From Azolla caroliniana (Eukaryota > Polypodiophyta): a stretch of 64,000 nt of DNA. Under the pieces are notes generated by a model that worked only from the letters and a program-made list of their open reading frames with translations, was not told the origin of the DNA and did no database searches. The translations under genes were made by a program, and so were the position numbers. Below, one piece after another: positions 23,405 through 36,173 of the stretch (position 1 is the first letter of the stretch; every line of letters begins with the position of its first letter). The stretch spans positions 19,344,001-19,408,000 of the forward strand of contig JBHGNT010000007.1 in assembly GCA_043228905.1 (NCBI GenBank). The letters are read 5' to 3'.

Positions 23405-23560
23405 TCAGAGGTTGCCCAACTCTGAGTTGTTGGTTGCCCAACCAGAATTGGTCGCTCAACTCTGATTGTTGCAAGTCGGCCAACCGTTTTAGGTCACCCA
23501 ACCTTGACATTTGCAGGTTGCCCAACCGATTGGTCGCCCAACCAAATGTATCATTTCGAC
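23405..23560 (+). repeat. MULE2 left subterminal array
   Basis: Iterated GGTTGCCCAACC, GGTCGCCCAACC and GGTCACCCAACC units at roughly 20-40 bp intervals. The core is partly palindromic. Mirror copies lie at 39340-39665 and one near 27390. Different motif from MULE1 but the same placement. Confidence 0.75.
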
Positions 23561-23922
23561 CAAAATCTTCAAATAAGCTTGTTCATTACCCTTAAAACTT
23601 ACAATAACATATCAAACAGTCACAAAATCCAACCTTAAATTATTCAAAATCAACGATCTTTACCATACTTATGTTAAAAAAAATAATCATATTAAAACAA
23701 AAAAGTTAAAAGTTAAAAAACATAAAACTTAAAACAAAGAACGTAAATCCACTTTAAACACCGTAAACCCAAATCAAAGGATGGCATACTTGAAACAGGA
23801 AACTTAAACCATAAATCAACATATGACATACTCCCAAATGCACTCATAAATCAACATAAATTCACTTGAAACATTGTAAACCCAAATGCACTGGTCCACA
23901 AAACCACTCAAGCTATGTTTAT

Positions 23923-25930
23923 GGCTCATTCGGAGATGATGGCAAGATGTGACCACAATTCTTGCAACAATCAACATTTGAGTCCCTTGATCTAAAGGGC
24001 AAGGCATCGCAATGCAAGCATCGCATCTTCTTTGTTGCACATATTGGCAACCGCCTCCTAGCTCGACTTGCGCCTCTTTGCATTTTTCCTGTGTGTGCCT
24101 TGGAAGTGTTTGGGGAGCTGCCAATAAGATCCTGTGAAATGTTGATTGATGCTCCCCTTTTTGCACCAATTGCTTGCTTACACCCTATGGATCCATGGTC
24201 TTCTTCATTGGTTGGTTTCGGAGCACCTAGGTGATACACCAACGTCTGATCTATTTCTTCAATGGACTCCATACATGCCAAAATTGTTGCACGGTCGAGG
24301 GATCATAACCCTTGCCTAGGACATTGAATAGCCCCCTCAACCGTTTGTATTTTCAACTCCCATTCCTCCATTTGTGATGTTATAGGGTTTGTCTCCTCGA
24401 CTGGTTCTACCTCTGTCTCCACTTCCGTCTCTGTGAAATGATAATTGTGCATATGGGTTGCATGATCTATAAAAGGCAATGACCCACATAGATGTGGCAT
24501 GTGCCTCTCAATAATCATCCTGATGCCGAGTATATGCTTACATTTACTCATAGGCTCTTGGCAATGACAATATGAACATTGGAGCGATACATTATACCAT
24601 ACATTCGGTTTTGTCAAGCTCAATATTTTAAACCAATATCGGGGCTCGTTCACAATATGCATTGTCGCATAATTAGTTTCATACCTCTCTAGTAGCCTTT
24701 CGGCCTCTTTAAGTCTTGTTGTTTGATCCCTACAATTTACACGTGGTGCAAATCTACCACTCTCACATATTTCTTGTCGTTGCTTGTACCATTCAATAAT
24801 AGTACCCCCGATGCAGGTGCTAGTTTGACTATCCCCGATTAAAACATGCACAACATTGGTAATTGATCGGTTTATCCTCCCTCTTAAGGCAGTATATTTG
24901 ATAAACTGGCAATGTCTCTCCACAAGATTGGTAGTGTCAACATGTACGCAGTTGAACATTCTACCAAATTTGGGCCACAGTTTCCTTCACACACATGTCA
25001 AGCCACACCATCCTCCTTCTATATATTGCCAAACACCTAACTTGTTTGCATATTCTACCTTTAACTCCTCACATTGGGCATTGAATGTGGATTCCGTAAT
25101 GCATTGCATGAGTTGGCACATCCGATTATAAAGATGGTTTCTCTCTGTTGCACTTACTTTTGGCAACAAGTTGTCCAACCATGTTTTTTTTGCATGGAAG
25201 TGACACAACAAAAGTCGACAATGTGTTTGCGACCTTTGCCCATTTGTAACTATCCAAGATAATCGGTTTGTTGCAACCACATTACTTATGGCATTATATG
25301 ATGTCCAACTTTTATCGATGACTATGGCATTTGGCCTCACATTGGGCATCCGTGCGAATATGACTCTCAAGCAAGTTTCTAAAGCTACTTGCTCATGGTT
25401 AGACCCCTTATCAAACTACATATCATGTACCATAATGGGATACCAAATCCCATGGCATTTGGGGCCACAACTGCTTATAATGGCAAGCCAAATTGGTTTG
25501 TTTTAAACGTGGAGTCGATTGCCCAAGAGTTGGTTATTGACAATCGTTCACACATCTCACACATCCATTCATCTTGGAGCACCAAGATGAACGGTTGCCT
25601 TGTGGGAGATCCATATTCACCAGGCAAGTAGGGTTGGACATGAGCCACCTTCCCAAGATCTCGAAGGGCATAGGCATCTTGCATCATCAAAGACCAATCA
25701 ACCCCTCACATGGTTGCCTTGTGGGAGATCCACATTCACCAGGCAAGTAGGGTTGGACATAAGCCACCTTCCCAAGATCTCGAAGGGCATAGGCATCTTG
25801 CATCATCAAAGACCAATCAACCCCTCACATGGCACTCCCAAATTTTAACTTGTTGGCCATGTTATTGACCTCCTTTGGTATCATAAAGAACCTATAACTC
25901 ACAAGGTCTAATGGACTAGCCTTGGACTTA
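23923..25930 (-). pseudogene. MULE2 transposase (degenerate)
   Basis: Read leftward from about 25930. It runs through a segment like MMQDAYALRDLGKVAHVQPY, then the core with WAIDSTFKTN (Asp at 25514-25516) and AIVIDKSWTSYN (Asp at 25314-25316). KYTALRGRINRSITNVVH and the SWIM finger YCHCQEPMSKCKH near 24560 follow. The C-terminal zinc ribbon is CLHC..CKNC near 23940-24000. Both catalytic Asp residues that MULE1 lost are kept. Breaks: a 119-bp tandem duplication at 25594-25831, frame slips near 25420 and 24970, and a stop at 24300. Closely related to the MULE1 protein throughout, with no Copia insertion. Confidence 0.87.
25594..25831. repeat. 119-bp tandem duplication inside MULE2 transposase
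   Basis: GTTGCCTTGTGGGAGATCCA starts at 25594 and 25713. The copies differ at only a few bases. 119 is not a multiple of 3, so it shifts the transposase frame. Confidence 0.85.
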
Positions 25931-25954
25931 AAACAACTTGAGATAAACAACTTT

Positions 25955-26125
25955 AGATTGGTTAAAACATCAAATCTATTGGAGATCATAACTTGAGAAA
26001 CTTTTAAAACAACAAATCAACGTTAGATCACAACTTAGATTGGTTTAAAATAGCAAATCAACTTTAGATCACAACTTGTGATTGGTTTAAAACAACAAAT
26101 CAACTTGAGATAACACTTGTTGTAA
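25955..26125. repeat. About 42-bp tandem repeat, three to four copies
   Basis: AAAACAACAAATCAAC-type units start near 26006, 26047 and 26089, with a weaker earlier copy. AT-rich, non-coding. Confidence 0.7.
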
Positions 26126-26284
26126 ACAACATTTCCATTAATAAGTAATCGCGATATACAATGAGTCGATTCTCGCTATACAAAATTTGTGTGGATTCCA
26201 AAATATAGTTACAACATCTACTCTATAGCAAAATCTGTGCTGAAAACAACATTCACAAAATTTACAATATGGAGCCACCGGTCG

Positions 26285-26590
26285 CATGTGCAAATCCTAG
26301 TACCCTTCGTGCCCACTCGTCCACATGAATCCGAAGTGAATCCACTTCGCGTTTGGTGAACTACATCTCTGTGCCCTGTCATCGAATATGTATAAGAACA
26401 CATCTATACGCAATCCACATGAATAAGGCATTGCAATTACACTTACAAAAGTCGGAGATATCCATCCTTGTAAGAACTCCCCCACCAGCATTTGGATAGT
26501 CTTCATGACGTAAAAGCCACAATCCCAACAATTTCGCTGAGTTGGGATGTGCAATACATGATGTCGACCATTCAAGTAATCAAACATTGT
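26285..26590 (-). pseudogene. ULP1-like protease fragment in MULE2
   Basis: Retains the catalytic-Cys block HIPTQRNCWDCGFYVMKTI near 26490-26545, parallel to QPNGTDCGYYVM in MULE1. A GTAAGTG splice donor follows near 26450, then a last exon with DEWARRVLGF. The His and Asp blocks are absent upstream. It shows that the ULP gene was already present in the ancestor of both MULEs. Confidence 0.75.
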
Positions 26591-26599
26591 TTGAATTTA

Positions 26600-27500
26600 A
26601 TACTCAAACACACAATATTAGGTTTAACCAAGCAAATCATTAAACCCTAAACCCGAAACCCTAATCTCTCACTTCCAAATCTCCCCATATGTTATATCCT
26701 ACTTGTCATGTTGCAATAATTAGATTAAGCAGGAATGAGACTCAAATCCCAATGTCCTATAAAATGAGTACTTTTTACATGATTAAGTGTATGTAGGATG
26801 AGGTCCTAGTCCCTAAAGATGAACAGTTTTACATTAATTCGAATTTCAACATTTGTCTAAGCTGTAACAATGTCGAATGAAACCCAAAATCCCCCCAAAA
26901 ATGACTAGTATTTTTCTATAATTTCAGTTATAACCTAAGTTTCTAGCAATGCAAACTGAATCCCAAAAAACAAGCAAAAATCATCATCATATCCCACATT
27001 AGGGATGATGGATATTGTACCCCGACGTGATGAAAAACCATTGAATTGTGCATAAAATGCATACATGGAAAAGAAATATTATTATGGAAAGACGAGAAAT
27101 ATTATTACAAAAACAATGTGAAGAACGGAGAGATTGTTAATATCCCTGTTTTTCCTGGAATCCTCTCCATATTCTGATACAGAATGCTTGAGATTGTGTA
27201 CAAAGTAATACATAAACAAAAACAAATTAGAGATTTATAAAGAAATACATTAGAGATTTACAAATTAGAGATTTATGAATACAAAATTTGTTGTAGAAGT
27301 ACATGAAAAAAAAAGAGATATTTATGCTAAGAAGAGAGAGATTATTGTAAAAATAAACATGAAAAAGAGAGATGATTGAATAAACTTTTATTGAGTTGGT
27401 TGGGTGACCAACTCAACCTACCTATCATTGTAATCCCTCAACTACTCCAAACCGTAATCCCTCAACTATTCCTACCACATGTAAAAAAAACAAAAAAAGT
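26600..27500. other. MULE2 interior, no gene seen
   Basis: AT-rich sequence. The only notable piece is GAGTTGGTTGGGTGACCAACTC near 27392-27413, a copy of the subterminal palindromic motif. Confidence 0.5.
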
Positions 27501-27520
27501 GATGTAATAGGAATTGAAAC

Positions 27521-28421
27521 TATCACGAACACACCAAGTGCAGACTCGGATGGAACACGGATGGTGGGGCTACAAGTGTAGAACTTAATAAGCTAGGAAT
27601 AACACAAGAGCATGAAGATATAGATGAAGAAGGAGACAAGATGGAATGAAACGAGAATACTAGATTGATGTGTCAATGACTGGCGTTGAATCCCTTGAAA
27701 GGGACTAAGGAGGTTACAAGTATTTATATTGTGAGTTGAAGTATATGTGTTAGAATATTCTCGAGAATATTTGGGAGAATATTTGGGAGATAGAGATGGC
27801 GAGGAAGATAGGAAATGAAGGGATATTGATGACGGTAACTCTAGAATCAAGGATGGTGACGATGGTAACTCTAGAAGCAAGGTCAATGATGAAGACGGGT
27901 GATGCTTCTAGTTGGAAGGGATTCAAACTGTCACGGACACACCAACCCTAGACTACGTCAAAGCACAAATGACGAGGCTATGATTCATAAGGTTACGAAC
28001 GTGGAACTAGACGTGATGAGGCTAGAAACTCGGGAAGTTGGGAGCGACGAGATGAGGAACTTAAGACGCTAGGAACATTACAAGAGCATAAAGACAAAGA
28101 TGTAAATCAAGGAGAGAAGATGGGGCTAAAGAAGAATACTAGATTGATGTGTCAATGACTGGCGTTGAATCCCTTGAAAGGGACTAAGGAGGTTACAAGT
28201 ATTTATATTGCGAGTTGAAGTATATGTGTTAGAATATTCTCGAGAATATTTGGGAGAATATTTTAGAACCCTCTAGAACTTTCTAAAAACACCTACAACT
28301 TGAAATAGATAATCTAGTAATAACATGCTAAGATATACATAACATGAATATGTAGTTAGATGTGTTGATTAGAACATAACACTTAACTATATACAAGAGG
28401 TGTTGAGTTCGAATCTTGACA
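27521..28421 (-). repeat. Chromovirus LTR (27929-28421) and a second partial LTR copy (27521-27790)
   Basis: The minus-strand LTR starts TGTCAAGATTCGAAC at 28421 and ends CCGTGACA at 27929. A partial second copy at 27521 repeats the same end (TTCGTGATA). The two share a nearly identical 125-bp block (27659-27783 and 28138-28263) holding GAATATTCTCGAGAATATT. All copies are followed by GTTT on their 3' side. Confidence 0.6.
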
Positions 28422-28429
28422 TGACTGGT

Positions 28430-29639
28430 GTCATGTCCGTGACATTCAGCACCGGGGCAGTGATGAATGCATGTTTGAGTGAGTCGAACGCATTTTGCGC
28501 CTCCGAGGTCCATAAAAATGGAGTGCCTTTATGGGTGAGAGTGATAAGAGGTTGTGATAGGGTGGAAAACCCCTTGATGAAGCGACGGTAAAAATTCGCG
28601 AAGCCGAAGAAGGATTGTACATCTTTAAGTCGCCTTGGAGTCGCCCACGCCTAAATGATAGAGACCTTCTTCATATCCATGGTGATGCCAGTGGGCGAGA
28701 TGATGTAGCCCAGAAATTCGATCGAGGTACGGTCGAACTCACATTTCTCGCCTTTGGCATAAAGGCCATGCTCGCGAAGTTTGGCAAGAACTAATCAGAC
28801 TTGGCGAGTGTGCTCCTCCATGTTTGGCGAGAAAATGAGAATATCATCGAGGTAAATGACAACAAAAAGATCAAGATATTCCTGGAATATATCGTTCATC
28901 ATATGTTGAAAAACTACGGGAGCGTTAGTAAGACCAAAAGTCATTACCTTGTATTCGAAATGTCCATACCGTGTTCGAAATGCGGTTTTCCATTCATCCC
29001 CCGGCTTGATGCGTACTAGATTGTATGCTCCACGCAGATCAACTTTGGAGAAGACACGCGCAACTCGGGGCCGATCAAGGAGTTCGGGGATCAGAGGTAG
29101 CGGATAGCGGTTGCGCACAGTGAGTTTGTTGAGACCTCGGTAGTCAACGCATAAGCGTAGAGAGCCATCCTTCTTCTTCACAAATAAAATGGGGGCCCCG
29201 GCTGGTGACTTAGAAGGTTGAATAAATCCTTTCTCGAAGTTCTCATCGAGATACACACGAAGGGCCTTCAACTCTGGTGCAGACAACACATATAGAGGAC
29301 CAAATGGTGGACACGCACCTTCTTGAGGATCAATCGGATAGTCGTAGAGCCGGTGTTCAGGCAAACGATCAACATTACATTTTTCAAATACGTCGGAGAA
29401 GTGTTGGTATTTTTTGGGAATAACATGGAGTGTGTTAGAAATGGCGCCACAAACAAACCCATCCTGGACCGATGATGGGGTAGTCAATTCGGAGTCAACC
29501 GTCTACGAAGGATTGGAAACTGAATTTACCTTCATACTTTTGCACGAGCATCTTGGCTTGCTAAATGTGATCGAGCGGTTGCACCAATCCACTATTGGAT
29601 TGTGCGCCTCCAACCACGTTAGTCCTAAGACAATTGGAT
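28430..29639 (-). pseudogene. Ty3/gypsy (chromovirus-type) protease end and reverse transcriptase
   Basis: On the minus strand this continues the protease reading at 37235-37563, interrupted by the Tat element. Starting at 29639 there is the protease tail (LGCRC frame with W..HNP-type motifs), then RT from about 29490. RT shows [46 protein letters not shown] and the active site [11 protein letters not shown] stop at 28793 is followed by more RT to about 28430, where the coding joins the LTR directly. RNase H is mostly missing, and integrase is not on this strand. Confidence 0.8.
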
Positions 29640-29644
29640 GTCGA

Positions 29645-30033
29645 TGTTGACCGGTCAGAAGAGCAAGGACAAGTGGGAAGGCGGAGTCGGATCGGATAAT
29701 AGGAAGTAAATAATAGTATAATTATTATTCGGAGGGACGGATCCGGTACAGTTGTACCGATCCGGATCCGGACCGATTCGGATGCCAGTTGCCTAAGCGC
29801 ACCGATTGTAACCTTACCGGATGCCTATAAAAGGATCCGATGATTTGTAAATGCTAGAGGGAAGTAATACAAACATAATTATTGCGTGTTCATCTTTATC
29901 TTTGTATTGTTTTACCGTCTGTGCTTAGTGTAATCATCTTACGCGTGTAACCTAGCATCTGATCCTTACCACCCGTTTGGAGAAGTGTCGGATAGACACC
30001 TGTGTTGAGGCTAGTCCGGCCAGGAAGACAACA
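29645..30033 (+). repeat. Tat-like element 5' LTR
   Basis: TGTTGACCGGTC ... AAGACAACA. A TATA-like CCTATAAAAGG lies near 29825. The sequence after the LTR (TTTTGGCGACCACG, from 30037) is where a primer site should be; I cannot assign the tRNA. Confidence 0.93.
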
Positions 30034-30085
30034 CTATTTTGGCGACCACGATTCCTGCAAAGTGCAGAGGACAACCGGGGGATGG

Positions 30086-31270
30086 ATGTCTAGACCAAAC
30101 GACGACCACATCACCGAACGAGGGAGACGATACACCGAATGAGAGCAACGACGGGAAGCCCTGCAGCAAGCCGTCGACGAGATCCGGCGAGATCGGTCAT
30201 TCTCCAGAACTCTTCGGAGAGTCGCAGAAGAAGCACTGCAGTTCCGGGTTCTGCAAGTCCCCGACGAAGGCAGTAGCATAACAAGCCTACAAGAGGCGGA
30301 AACGATACTACCGACGCTCGCCGGTGGCGACGGGGACTCGGAAGCATTCGCAACACTTGAGGCGGAGTCGGAAAGCGACGGAAGCGTTGCCGCCCGGTAT
30401 AAAAGCAGCCACGACACACCAAACGACCCAGGGGAAGAGGAGTCGGAAGACTCAGTAACACCGGAGCCAGAGGAAGAAATAACCTTGGAGTTCGGTGACC
30501 GGCAATCCTCGAGGGAGGCTGAGCGGATACCGACAACACCCGCGAAGGAACCGAAGGAGCGGATACCGACAACACCCACGGAGGAACCAAAGGACCAGAC
30601 ACCGACAACACCCGCGGAGGAACTGAAGGAGCGGATACCGGCACCAACCGCGGAGGAACCAAAGGTTCTCACACCGACGCCAACAACGGACAGAGAGCGG
30701 AGAAAGCAAGAGAGTGAGTTGGACGACACGATGCCGTACCCATACCCAAAGTACCGGGATGAGCCCGACGCAGAGGCACACGTGTACGCATTCCTCCAAA
30801 CATGGGAAGCCAACCATGTCTCCCAAAGACTGACGGAGCCCGAAGCCGAACGATCCAAAGTCGCCGAATTCGGCATGACCTTAGAAGGACCGGCGGCCCG
30901 ATGGCACGCAAAGCACTTACCGGGCAGCTTTGCCACATTCGATGCCTTGAAGGCCAAATTCCTCAGGCTTTTTCACAGACAAGTTGACCAAAGGGAATTG
31001 GTCGGGCAGTTCTACACCACCCGGCAGGAAGAGAACGAGACTGTGCCACAATTCATCATTCGGTTTCAGACCCTACACAGCCAACTGACGAGAGCACCAC
31101 CCGAAGACGAAGCCAAAGCAGTCTTTTTGGCCGCGCTGAAAGAGCCACTTCGATGGACCAAGTTATTGATCGGGTCCTAGAAATGGACAAGACTAGCTCC
31201 TTCTTGTCGATGGGGATGTTACACCGGGCACTCCCGAAGGACGAAGACCTGAGGTTCCGATAGGCCTTAC
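30086..31270 (+). pseudogene. Tat-like element gag
   Basis: Frame starts MSRPNDDHITERG at 30086. A TGA at 30140 fits a CGA to TGA change. The frame then stays open through an acidic region and a Pro/Thr-rich block of four 12-residue repeats (ERIPTTPAKEPK-like, 30524-30680). The retrotransposon gag domain follows (YAFLQTWEANHVSQRL, FRLFHRQVDQRELVGQFYTTRQ near 30975). A one-base slip near 31150 and a TAG at 31261 break it before the zinc knuckles. Gag forms the particle that holds RNA and enzymes. Confidence 0.85.
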
Positions 31271-34200
31271 AATGCACAACATGCCTAAATTCGGGCCACT
31301 CAACGGTAGACTGCACCCTGCGGACACAATGTATGATCTGCAACTCTCGAGCCCATACAACGGACCGATGCGAATATAACCTGTTAAATCGGCAGGCAGC
31401 ACCGGTTCGACACATAGAACCGCGCAATTAGAACCCGGATGAGGATCGATTCCGGAGAGACGACCGCTACCAACGCGAACGTGGTAACATATACGCTGAT
31501 AGAAGATGCGATAACTATGACCGAGAGGAGAAACGCAGAGATAGCTACCCCCGGGACCGGTACGACCGAGACGAATCCCCGGAATACGAACGACGCAGAG
31601 AAGAGAGGCGGCCAGGGAACCGAAATTTCCGACGGAATCAGAAGCGTGGATTTTTCCGAAGAGAGGAACGTTGGGAGGCAGCAAGGAATGACAACCCGGT
31701 ATCGGTACCGGATAACCGAAAAACCGAAGACGACCGCCGAAGTATACCCACCCTCCAAACCAGGGACAAAGGAGAAACGAGCAACAGTCACAAGGTGTAC
31801 TGTTATTACTGTCGTAAGGAGGGCCACTATAGTAAACAATGCCCAAGCAAAACCAATGACAAGCAGCCGGCAGTAAACATGGTTACAGCCGAAATAACAG
31901 AAGTACAGCAGGTCACAACCCGGTCAAAGGGAAAGACCGCCGAGTGGGAAGCCCAGGAGACAATCAGAAAACAAGCGGCGCAATGGATCAAGGAGGCCAA
32001 TGAACAGAATGCGGCAGAAGTAAGAGACCAAAATATGCCAAAAGACGAAGAAATCATACAGCCAGGAGAAAACCCGACGTGGCAAGCGCTACAGGACTGT
32101 CAAATTGTGCTGCCGTTAGCACGGCTACTACAGTTGGTGCCACGGTTTACGACAGACTTACAGGCATCCATGAGCAAACCGAAGCCGACTCCAACACCGG
32201 CATTCTTCTCCAACCCGGAGGAAGGACCAGCTGTGATCGATACAAGTAGCCCGGCGTTCACGGCAATCGTGAAAGGAAAGGAAATTGCTGGAACGATTAT
32301 TGACGGAGGCTCCGGGGTAAATGTCATCAGCCGACAGACATGCGACAACCTGGGCATCCGGGAATGGGAACCATGCCCCTTCTGGTTACGCATGACGGAT
32401 ACCAGCTCAGTCCGACCGACCGGGCTTATCCGGGATTTGGAAGTAACAATCGTAGGCCACGTATTCCGGATATCGGCCATGGTGCTGCACCTAAATGTAC
32501 AAGGCACGTACCCCCTACTGCTAGGACGACCATGGCTGCGAACGGCGCATATCAAGCAGAACTGGCAAAAGAACATGATCACATTCCGGCGAGGGAAAAC
32601 AAAGGTACGACTAACGACGCAACCACGGGTGATCGCCAGTAAGGAAGCAACTCCATTGTATGCGGAAAGCATCAACATGTTGGAGGGATTACCGGACGAG
32701 GAAGTCGATCGGTACCTCGAGGAACACCCACGAATCGTCCCACTATTTGAGGTGGATATCACGGCGGCAGTAGAACCATACATCACGACGCCGGACGAAC
32801 CGGATCAAGCGGTGATCCGGGAACTGCGACAAGCGCAAGAATCCCTAGAGAGGGAAATGACGATATCCCAGAGGGTAAAAGCATCCCAACTAGAGGAGGT
32901 GGACCTCGGCACAACAGACAAGCCCCGACTGGTAAATGTCGCAAAGGAATTGCCGAAGGAAGAAAAGAAGGCAATGGTAGCATTATTAACAGACTTCAAG
33001 GATGTGTTCGCGTGGTCGTATGAAGACATGCAAGGGCTGGACCCCCAGCTCTATCAGCACCAAATTCACCTAAGTACGGACGCGAAACCGATCGCTCAAC
33101 GCAGGTACCGGATGAATCCGAATTATGCGGCGAAGGTGAAGGAGGAGATTCATAAGCTCCTCCGGGTCGGATTTATCCGACCGGTCAAGCAGGCAACCTG
33201 GCTGAGTTCGATAGTGGTGGTCCCGAAAAAGAACGGCAAAATCTGGGTATGCGTAGACTACCGGAAACTAAATGCCGCAACAGTGACTGATGCGTTTCCA
33301 CTACCATTTACGGACGGGGTGTTAGATGCGGTATCCGGCCACGAAGTTTACAGCTTCCTGGATGGATTTAGCGGTTACAACCAAATACGAATGAACCCGG
33401 CTGACCAGGAGAAGACAACGTTCGTTACGGAATGGGGAGTGTTCGTCGCGGTCGTGATGATGTTCGGACTAAAGACGGCCCCAACGACCTTTCAAAGGAT
33501 AATAATGGAAATTTTTGGGGAATATATCCCCGGTTTTATGCAGGTCTTCCTTGACGATTTCGCGGTCTACAGCCGGCACGGAGAGCATCTCGATCACCTC
33601 CGGCTGTACTTGGAGAAGTGCCGCGAGTACCGATTGAGTCTGAACCCGGCCAAGTGCGTCTTTGGAGTGGCAAGCGGCAACTTACTAGGGCACGTGGTGA
33701 GTAAGGAAGGAATCGCGGTAGATCCGAATAAAGTAAAGGCGATTCTCGAGGCACCAGCACCAAATAACGCAAAGGCTTTAAGCCGGTTCCTGGGCCAAAT
33801 AAGGTGGCATAGCCGGATGATACGGCACCTCGCAGACTTCGCTACACCATTGTATACCGCCGTACACAGGGTACCCTTCCTATGGCCGGAGACGGAAGAG
33901 AAAGCCTACCAAGCGTTGAAGGTTATGTCGTCACAAGCTCCGGTGGTGCAACCGCCGGATTGGAGTAAAAGCTTTCACGTCTTCGTCGACGCGTCGGACG
34001 TAGCAATCGGCAACGTTCTGATGCAACTCACGGAGCCGAAATGGTACTGGCCGGTGTACTACGCAAGCCGGAAACTCTCAAAAGCCGAACGGAACTACTC
34101 TACGACGGAACGCGAGGCATTAGGAATGGTGTATAGTGTCACAAAGTACATGCACTATCTGCTCGGAAGGAAGTTTTCCTTCCATGTCGACCATTCAGCA

Positions 34201-35891
34201 CTACTCTACCTGGTCTCGAAGGCATCCGTGACGGGAAAAATTGCACGATGGACACTGCTGTTACAGGAATTTGAATTCGACATTTTCCACCGACCCGGGG
34301 CGCAGCATGCGGTAGCGGACTACCTAAGCAGACTCGAATCCGGAGAAGTAGGGGACGACGTCCCGGATGAGTTCCCCGACGCCGAGTTGTTCCGGATCAC
34401 GACGGAACCGGCAACGGATGCAACGGTAGCCGATGAAGACACGTGGCTAACTGAGATGCATCAGTTCCTGAGCACCGGAGTACCCCCGGAGAACATGGAC
34501 CGCGATGAAAGGAAAAGGGTAGCAGTAAGAAGCAGACATTTCTGCTTGGTTGGAGACACCCTCTATCACAAGGGGGCAGATGGCATCTGGAGACGAGCAG
34601 TGCGGAGCGATGAGAAGGATCTAATCCTCAGGGAAGCCCACTGTGGAATTGCCGGCGGGCATTATGCCGGCGACGCAACCGCTCGGAAAATATGGCAGAG
34701 CGGACTGTGGTGGCCCACCACCCTAAAAGATGCCGTGAAGTATAGTAGAGAATGCGATGTGTGTCAACGACTGGGCCAACCCACGGAGCAGGCCCGGATG
34801 CCACACCACCCGGTCTTGCCATTGGAACCGTTTCAAAAGTGGGGTTTGGACTTTGTCGGTCCCTTCAAGCCACCGGCAATGCGAACCGGAAATTGGTATG
34901 TCATAGTGGCGACCGACTATTGCACCAAATGGGTAGAAGCGAAGGCCTTACGGGACAACACGGCCGCGTCCACGGCAAAGTTCCTGTACGAGTGCATATG
35001 GTGCCGGTATGGATGCCCGATCGAGCTTATAAGTGACCAAGGAGGACACTTTCTCGGGCAGGTAGTAGAAAGCCTGGCGTCATTTTACGCGGTGGTACAT
35101 AAAAGGAGTACTCCCTACTACCCTCAAGCCAATGGACTAGCGGAATCGACGAACAAAACTCTGCAGAACATCCTACGAAAAATCGTCAACGAGAACCAGA
35201 CCGACTAGGATACGAAATTGCAGAGCGCGCTATGGGCGTACCGAACAACGTACAAAACCAGCATCCAGACAACCCCGTTCCGACTAGCATTCGGTTTAGA
35301 AGCGGTCATGCCGGTAGAGTTCCAGATCCTCAGCTTACGGATCCAGGTAAAGGAGCGCTTAAGTGAGAAGGAGTCCGAACGAATCTGGCTGGCGACGTTG
35401 TTGGAATTAGAAGAAAACCGAATAGCCAGCTTACTACAACTCGAACTAGAGCAAAGGAGGAGAAAAGCTTTCGTGGACCGACACCGGCGTGGCAACGAAA
35501 AGGAGTTCGAAGTCGGGAAACCGGTGCTACTGTTCCAGACACGGATGGGGAACATGCCGGGAAAGTTGCGGTTTCGGTGGACTGGACCGTTCGGATCACC
35601 AAGGAGTACAATGGGTCGTATCAGCTCGGCACGTTGTCTGGAGAAGTCATCGGTAAGTGGGCAAATGGGTTTCGGCTAAAGCCGTATAAGGGAAATATGG
35701 CAGCCAACCCGTTCAAGCAAGACCCGGAAATCCGGCACGATGAGGAACCGACACCGACAGACGCTGCTCCAGATATCCGGACCGAGGAAGAACCGACACC
35801 GATACTGACGAAGACTATCCCGGAAAACCGACAGAAGGATAAGGTATCAGCGCGAACCGACCCGAACAAATCGGGGGGGACCAGAAACTGA
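31183..35891 (+). pseudogene. Tat-like element pol: zinc knuckles, protease, RT, RNase H, integrase
   Basis: Two CCHC knuckles (CTTCLNSGHSTVDC, CMICNSRAHTTDRC) near 31273-31370 and a third, CYYCRKEGHYSKQC, at 31801. A long open stretch 31795-35205 encodes protease (IIDGGSGVNVIS near 32300), RT with VCVDYRKLN and active site QVFLDDFAVYS near 33540, and RNase H (VFVDASDVAIGN near 33985, plus YSTTEREALGMV). Integrase has an HHCC finger (HCGIAGGHY..CDVCQR) and catalytic acids in GLDFVGPF, ISDQGGHF and NGLAESTNK. TAG at 31429 and TAG at 35206 (TGG to TAG in a Trp position) interrupt it. A slip near 35588 precedes the end at 35891. No chromodomain follows. Confidence 0.9.
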
Positions 35892-35938
35892 CGTGGTCCA
35901 AACAAACATAAAATAAATAAATAAATAAATAAATAAAA

Positions 35939-35966
35939 TTAAAAAAAAAAAGTAATGATGGGGAGA
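35939..35966 (+). other. A/G-rich tract between pol and the extra ORF
   Basis: An AAATAAAT run is followed by a poly-A stretch and GTAATGATGGGGAGA. It is purine-rich and could be an internal polypurine tract, because no purine tract lies directly before the 3' LTR. Confidence 0.3.
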
Positions 35967-36173
35967 TCACAAGAGGTGGGAGCGCCACCATGCAACGAAG
36001 AGGCGCCATGCAGTAAAGGAGGACGTGCGCGTACTTGCTATTTAAAGCATAGAACGTGGGCACCGACGTACGAAGTATTACTCACACGCGGCAAGCAAGA
36101 AAGGACATACTAATTATGGCGGGAGAAAGACATGTGCGGGAAACGGAAAAGGGCGGCTCGAGGCAAAAGCCAC

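Noticed and set aside
30034-30957. 307-codon minus-strand open frame in the Tat gag region
   Set aside because: Shadow of the gag frame in GC-rich sequence. The plus-strand frame has recognisable gag motifs; the minus frame is Ser/Val-rich with no domain.
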